Assembly (NCBI GenBank): GCA_027488495.1
Contig: JAIYBO010000207.1
Coordinates: 1-37,317 of the forward strand
DNA length: 37,317 nt
Source: Bacteroidota bacterium
Lineage (GTDB): Bacteria; Bacteroidota; Bacteroidia; NS11-12g; UBA955
Direction of reading: 5' to 3'
The position numbers and the translations under genes are program-made. Under the pieces are notes generated by a model. That model ran no database searches and was not told the origin of the DNA. It worked only from the letters and a program-made list of their open reading frames with translations. Below, piece by piece: positions 33,338 through 37,317 of this stretch. Numbering within the stretch: position 1 is the first letter of the stretch; each line of letters starts with the position of its first letter.

Positions 33338-34222
33338 TTAAGCCAAACTCTCGGCCTCGGATTCTGGTGAAATCTTCTTAACCAAACCCTGCAAAACCTT
33401 CCCCGGTCCAATCTCGGTAAATTTCGCCGCGCCATCGCCCACCATCGCTTGAACACTTTGTGTCCAACGAACGGGTGCAGTCAATTGAAACACCAAGTTC
33501 TTTTTGATTTCATCCTTATCCATTACCGCACTCGCAGTAACATTCTGATAAATGGCACACATCGGCGTAACAATTTCAGTGGCTTCAATGGCCTTTGCCA
33601 ATTTCTCACGAGCAGGTTCCATCAATGGACTGTGAAATGCACCTCCCACCGGCAATATCAATGCGCGTTTCGCCCCAGCAGCCTTCATGCCCTCACACGC
33701 TTTTTCAACCGCTTCAAATGCACCCGAGATCACCAACTGACCCGGACAATTGTAATTGGCAGGAACCACCACACCCTCTGTCTCAGCACATACGGCTTCA
33801 ACTTTTGCATCATCCAATGCCAAAACCGCCGCCATCGTACCATGAGCCAATTCGCAGGCTTCTTGCATCGCCAATGCACGCTGTTCAACCAATTTCAAAC
33901 CATCTTCAAAACGCATCGCACCCGCAGCTACCAATGCACTGAACTCACCCAAACTGTGTCCAGCAACCATATCCGGCTTAAACTCTGATCCCAATACAAC
34001 CGCGCGAATCACACTGTGTAAAAAAATCGCTGGCTGAGTAACACTGGTTTGCCTCAAATCTTCGTCGGTGCCATGAAACATCAAATCAGTAATCCTAAAT
34101 CCCAATATTTCGTTGGCCTGCTCAAACAGGGCTTTCGCTTGTTCATTGCTGTCATACAGGTCTTTACCCATACCCACAAATTGACTTCCCTGTCCAGGGA
34201 ATACATAGGCGTGCTTGCTCAT
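33338..34222 (-). CDS. fabD: Malonyl-CoA:ACP transacylase
   Basis: This acyltransferase loads malonyl groups onto acyl carrier protein for fatty-acid synthesis. Starting at ATG 34222 it is 294 aa, the usual FabD length. It has FPGQGSQFVGMG (8-19), the GHSLG nucleophile elbow (88-92; S90), R115 and the catalytic His in GGAFHSPLM (H197). The open frame extends upstream to 34291, but those residues are unlike FabD, and a perfect -7 box lies 6 nt before 34222, inside the longer frame. It converges on the surface-protein gene with 7 nt between stops. Confidence 0.95.
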   Translation of the reverse strand: MSKHAYVFPGQGSQFVGMGKDLYDSNEQAKALFEQANEILGFRITDLMFHGTDEDLRQTSVTQPAIFLHSVIRAVVLGSEFKPDMVAGHSLGEFSALVAAGAMRFEDGLKLVEQRALAMQEACELAHGTMAAVLALDDAKVEAVCAETEGVVVPANYNCPGQLVISGAFEAVEKACEGMKAAGAKRALILPVGGAFHSPLMEPAREKLAKAIEATEIVTPMCAIYQNVTASAVMDKDEIKKNLVFQLTAPVRWTQSVQAMVGDGAAKFTEIGPGKVLQGLVKKISPESEAESLA

Positions 34223-34228
34223 AGAGCA

Positions 34229-34236
34229 CAAAAATA
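34229..34236 (-). promoter_or_regulatory. -7 box (TATTTTTG) that sets the fabD start
   Basis: The minus strand reads TATTTTTG, a perfect -7 match 6 nt before the ATG at 34222. It lies in the 40-nt gap after the acyltransferase gene, so fabD has its own promoter. Confidence 0.5.
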
Positions 34237-34262
34237 AACCTAAAATCCAACAAATGAGAAAA

Positions 34263-35243
34263 TCACCCGCCGCCCAATAACAATTTGGCACCCCGCCAAT
34301 ATTTCCACAAAAGGAAAATCAAAGCCAATAAAATCAATTCCGAAACAAAAACCACCGGATAGAAAACATCCAATTGTCGAGTACCAACAAAATCTTTCAC
34401 CAACAACAAAGGCAGTACATGCCACAAATAAATCCCCATCGATTGCCTACCCATCCATTCAAAAACCTGCGATTTTGGCAATGTATCCGCCGCCATCCAT
34501 CGAAACAAACCCACAATAAAAAACACATTGCCAAAAACCCATATCAAATCAGTCATCGAAGGAGAAACTCCCTCATGGAAATAAAACAAGGCAAAATACA
34601 GCGCAAACAGCCCCAATCCCGATATCGCAAAAATTCCCGTTGGCGTTGGAATGCGTTCATTGCGCGCCCAAACTCCCAACACAAAAAATAAAAAATAGTG
34701 TGGCCGCAAAACATGCAAAACAAATCCGCTCAACTCAACACCCAACCACCCCGTCAACAAATCCATTTGGTTTGCCTTCAAATAAAAAAAGGTCCACGCA
34801 ATCAATAATCCAATGGCAAATACCCATTCACGGCGAATTGAAAAATGAGAAATACACCAAACCATCAAACCCCAAAAAATATAGGCAGGCACAAACCACA
34901 AATGATAATAAGGATTCAACAAATAGGCAATCCAACCCTTCCATTCAGGCCTCGAATGCCCAAAAGCGCCCAAATAAATCGCATAGGCCAACATCGCAAG
35001 GCACCAAGGCAACAAAACCCGACCCCAATATTTGCCCAAAAACTCACCCAAACGCAGTGTTTTACTCTTTTCAAACGAAAACAAAAATCCCGCAACCGCA
35101 ATAAAAATGGGCATGTGGAACCCATAAATCACATATCTTCCAATGTGTTGATCCAACCGTCCCTGCAAAACATGGCCCAAAATCACCATCACAATCAAGA
35201 ACCCCTTGATCCCGTCGATGTTCCTGTTCCGCGTTTCCATCAT
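34263..35243 (-). CDS. Acyltransferase family 3 membrane protein
   Basis: This integral membrane protein of 326 aa has about ten helices. It begins RNIDGIKGFLIVMVILGHVL and continues YGFHMPIFIAVAGFLFSF, the Acyl_transf_3 pattern with its conserved histidine in helix 1. Such enzymes O-acylate surface polysaccharides, peptidoglycan or lipids on the outside of the membrane. Substrate is unknown. It starts 4 nt after the upstream ABC-F gene ends and is probably cotranscribed with it; two adjacent ATGs (35243, 35240) are both possible starts. Confidence 0.87.
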   Translation of the reverse strand: MMETRNRNIDGIKGFLIVMVILGHVLQGRLDQHIGRYVIYGFHMPIFIAVAGFLFSFEKSKTLRLGEFLGKYWGRVLLPWCLAMLAYAIYLGAFGHSRPEWKGWIAYLLNPYYHLWFVPAYIFWGLMVWCISHFSIRREWVFAIGLLIAWTFFYLKANQMDLLTGWLGVELSGFVLHVLRPHYFLFFVLGVWARNERIPTPTGIFAISGLGLFALYFALFYFHEGVSPSMTDLIWVFGNVFFIVGLFRWMAADTLPKSQVFEWMGRQSMGIYLWHVLPLLLVKDFVGTRQLDVFYPVVFVSELILLALIFLLWKYWRGAKLLLGGG

Positions 35244-35247
35244 TGCA

Positions 35248-37215
35248 TCAAATCCACTCCCCTAACTCCAACCAACGAAGTTCTTTTGTATCCAAATCAC
35301 TGGCAATTTGTTGCAAAGTTGCACTCACAGCAGTTATGCGTTCAAAATCAGTAGTTAAACCAGACATTTCCAATTCCAACGCCTTTTTCTGATTCTCTAA
35401 TTGCTCTATTTCCTTGCCCAATTGCTCGTATTCAAACTTTTCCTTGAAAGTCAGCTTCCTCTTTTCCTCGGTTTTCAAATTGGCCGATACCGTTGCAGCA
35501 GCCGATTTTCCTGAGGTCTCCTCACCATGAACTGTCCCCGATTTAATCCCAGTAGGCGCCGCTTTGCCTTTTGAGTTACCACCCTTGGCGATGGCTGCCT
35601 GCTCTGCATCATTGTAATCTTTCCAAGTCCGATATTCTGTGTAATTACCCGGATAATCACGCACCTTGCCCTCCCCCTCAAACACAAACACGTGATCGAC
35701 CAATTTGTCCATGAAATATCGATCGTGGGTTACCACCAAAACACAGCCCGAATAATCCATCAAAAACGCCTCCAATGTGGCCAATGTAACAATGTCCAAA
35801 TCGTTTGTGGGCTCATCCAAAATCAAAAAATTTGGATTCTGTATCAACACCGTCATCAAAAACAATCGACGCCTTTCACCACCGCTCAATCGCGATACTG
35901 GATTATATTGGGTTTCATTGGTAAATCCAAAACGAAGCAAAAACTGCGATGCAGATAGTTTTGTGCCATCGGCCAGTGGCAAATATTCAGCGATGTCTTT
36001 CACCACATCAATCACCCTCTTATCGCCCGCAACTGGAATTCCCTGCTGCGAAAAATAGCCAAACACCAAGGTCTCGCCAGAAACTATTTTCCCTTGATCG
36101 GCCTTTTCCAAGCCCATGATCATATTCAACAAAGTACTTTTTCCAACGCCGTTAGGACCAACAATCCCTATTTTCTCTCCGCGCTTAAACGTATAACTGA
36201 ATTCTCCCAGTATTTTTTGACTACCATATGCCTTCTCGATGTTGTGAAGTTCCAAAATCTTCGAGCCCAATCGCTCCATCTTCACGCCAAATTCAGCCTT
36301 TTGTTGAATGTATGGACCCTTCACCTTCTCAGCCAAATCATCAAACGCGTCTACCCTGCTCTTGCTTTTGGTGGTCCTCGCCTTGGGCATGCGCCTCACC
36401 CACTCCAATTCTCGCCTAAATGTATTGCGATTCTTTTCTCTCTCACTGGCCTCCACCTCTTCACGCATGGCCTTCTTCTCAACAAAGTACTCATAATTCC
36501 CCTGATAAGTATAAAGGACACCCCGGTCTAACTCCAAAATCCGATTACATACCCGATCCAAAAAATAACGATCGTGTGTAACCAACAACAACGTCAAATT
36601 CTTATCACTCAAATACTCCTCCAGCCACTCAATCATATCCAAATCCAAATGGTTGGTGGGCTCATCCAAAATCAACAAATCAGGCACATCAATCAGCACC
36701 CTTGCCAATGCCACCCGCTTCCGCTGTCCACCACTCAAAACCCCCACCGGCTTGGCCATATCCGTTTCATAAATATTTAACTTGCCCAAAACCTGCTTCG
36801 CCCTGGCCTCATAATCCCAACTCTCCGTCATCGTCATCTCAGAAGTAGCCAAGTCCAATCGCTTCTCATTCTCCTCCGACGCCAACTCCGAGTATGCCAT
36901 CAACGCAGCCTCATATTCCTTCAACGCCATGATCGAAGGGGTGGTTCCCACAAACAAATTGTCTAAAACAGAAATATTCTCATTCAACGCCGGATCCTGT
37001 GGCAAATACTCCCAATGAATCTCTTTTCTGATGCTCAAATTACCCGCATCTGGCTTGTCTAAACCCGCTAAAATATTCATCAAACTGCTCTTGCCACTAC
37101 CGTTCCCAGCAATCAACGCCACTTTGTCGCCCTTGCTCAATCCAAATGTAATTTGGTCAAACAATACCTTTTCATTCCAACTTTTACTGAGTCCTTCTAC
37201 CGATAAATAATTCAT
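35248..37215 (-). CDS. Second ABC-F family ATPase
   Basis: This soluble tandem ABC ATPase of 655 aa has, in half 1, GNGSGKSS, LSGGQRKRVALARVL and LLILDEPTNHLD, and in half 2, GPNGVGKSTLL, LSGGERRRLFLMTVL and FLILDEPTNDLD. A linker with WVRRMPKARTTKSKSR (Uup-like) and a C-terminal coiled coil (about 565-655, FEYEQLGKEIEQLENQKKAL) make it more like Uup than the other ABC-F here. I chose ATG at 37215 (MNYLSVEGLSK) because the upstream in-frame start at 37239 is only a TTG and adds residues unlike the family. It is probably cotranscribed with the acyltransferase gene. Confidence 0.93.
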   Translation of the reverse strand: MNYLSVEGLSKSWNEKVLFDQITFGLSKGDKVALIAGNGSGKSSLMNILAGLDKPDAGNLSIRKEIHWEYLPQDPALNENISVLDNLFVGTTPSIMALKEYEAALMAYSELASEENEKRLDLATSEMTMTESWDYEARAKQVLGKLNIYETDMAKPVGVLSGGQRKRVALARVLIDVPDLLILDEPTNHLDLDMIEWLEEYLSDKNLTLLLVTHDRYFLDRVCNRILELDRGVLYTYQGNYEYFVEKKAMREEVEASEREKNRNTFRRELEWVRRMPKARTTKSKSRVDAFDDLAEKVKGPYIQQKAEFGVKMERLGSKILELHNIEKAYGSQKILGEFSYTFKRGEKIGIVGPNGVGKSTLLNMIMGLEKADQGKIVSGETLVFGYFSQQGIPVAGDKRVIDVVKDIAEYLPLADGTKLSASQFLLRFGFTNETQYNPVSRLSGGERRRLFLMTVLIQNPNFLILDEPTNDLDIVTLATLEAFLMDYSGCVLVVTHDRYFMDKLVDHVFVFEGEGKVRDYPGNYTEYRTWKDYNDAEQAAIAKGGNSKGKAAPTGIKSGTVHGEETSGKSAAATVSANLKTEEKRKLTFKEKFEYEQLGKEIEQLENQKKALELEMSGLTTDFERITAVSATLQQIASDLDTKELRWLELGEWI

Positions 37216-37258
37216 ATAGCTTGAGATAACACAACCCAAAATGAGCGTATTAACCCTA

Positions 37259-37266
37259 CAAAAATA
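37259..37266 (-). promoter_or_regulatory. -7 box (TATTTTTG) for the second ABC-F gene
   Basis: The minus strand reads TATTTTTG, a perfect -7 match 43 nt before the ATG at 37215. I see no gene in the last 100 nt of the window. Confidence 0.4.
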
Positions 37267-37317
37267 GGCCTAAATAAAGGCGCAACCCGTTAAATCTTTA
37301 GCAATTTCACACAGCCA

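Noticed and set aside
1..37317. Defence island, prophage, IS element or CRISPR
   Set aside because: No transposase, integrase, nuclease cluster, phage gene or spaced repeat array was found; gene content is typical chromosomal housekeeping and envelope functions.

Overview
The window is a gene-dense chromosomal segment of a member of the Bacteroidota. Four things point there: a type IX secretion (T9SS) plug protein, a large surface protein with a gliding-motility/T9SS type B sorting domain, a FecR-type anti-sigma factor with an ECF sigma factor, and the Bacteroidota promoter -7 box (TAnnTTTG) in front of many genes. BshA (bacillithiol), a class II RNR, a bacterial GGGPS homologue and a short-chain threonine dehydrogenase fit the same phylum. 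I cannot place it to family. I see no prophage, insertion sequence, CRISPR array, tRNA or rRNA.

Layout. 1-4100: the first bases of a probable tadA (minus), bshA (plus), an ECF sigma factor with a TTG start and recQ (both minus). 4100-7300: kdsD and manC overlap as an operon for surface-sugar precursors; a short intergenic region that looks like a promoter-hairpin-terminator unit (candidate small RNA or attenuator) precedes an EamA exporter. 7270-12210: proS and the large B12-dependent RNR gene nrdJ (both minus), separated by a strong terminator. 12210-13812: a structured divergent intergenic region, pcrB/GGGPS and a small membrane protein. 13919-17891: a thioredoxin-like lipoprotein (minus), then a polyprenyl diphosphate synthase, a biotin carrier protein and a GT39-like membrane glycosyltransferase (plus). 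17912-21756: T9SS plug protein, ABC-F ATPase and GNAT (minus). 21790-23502: orphan ABC ATPase, a TrmN6-like methyltransferase and a PspC protein (plus). 23545-28819: DUF6029 outer-membrane protein (minus), miaB (plus), SDR-type threonine dehydrogenase (minus), Gfo/Idh oxidoreductase (plus). 28991-33330: a 58-residue anti-sigma-like protein, FecR and the T9SS surface protein (plus). 33338-37215: fabD, an acyltransferase and a second ABC-F protein (minus).

Common threads are the cell envelope and surface (kdsD, manC, GT39, polyprenyl synthase, fabD, GGGPS, acyltransferase, T9SS plug, surface adhesin) and translation/tRNA (proS, miaB, trmN6, tadA, two ABC-F proteins). The most unusual observations are: (1) a FecR anti-sigma factor whose N-terminal sigma-binding segment appears to be a separate 58-aa gene; (2) a promoter-hairpin-terminator unit of about 85 nt before the EamA gene; (3) a nested stem-loop beside two overlapping, opposed -7 boxes between nrdJ and pcrB; (4) -7 boxes lying only 4-14 nt from many start codons, implying leaderless or very short-leader mRNAs and deciding several start sites.
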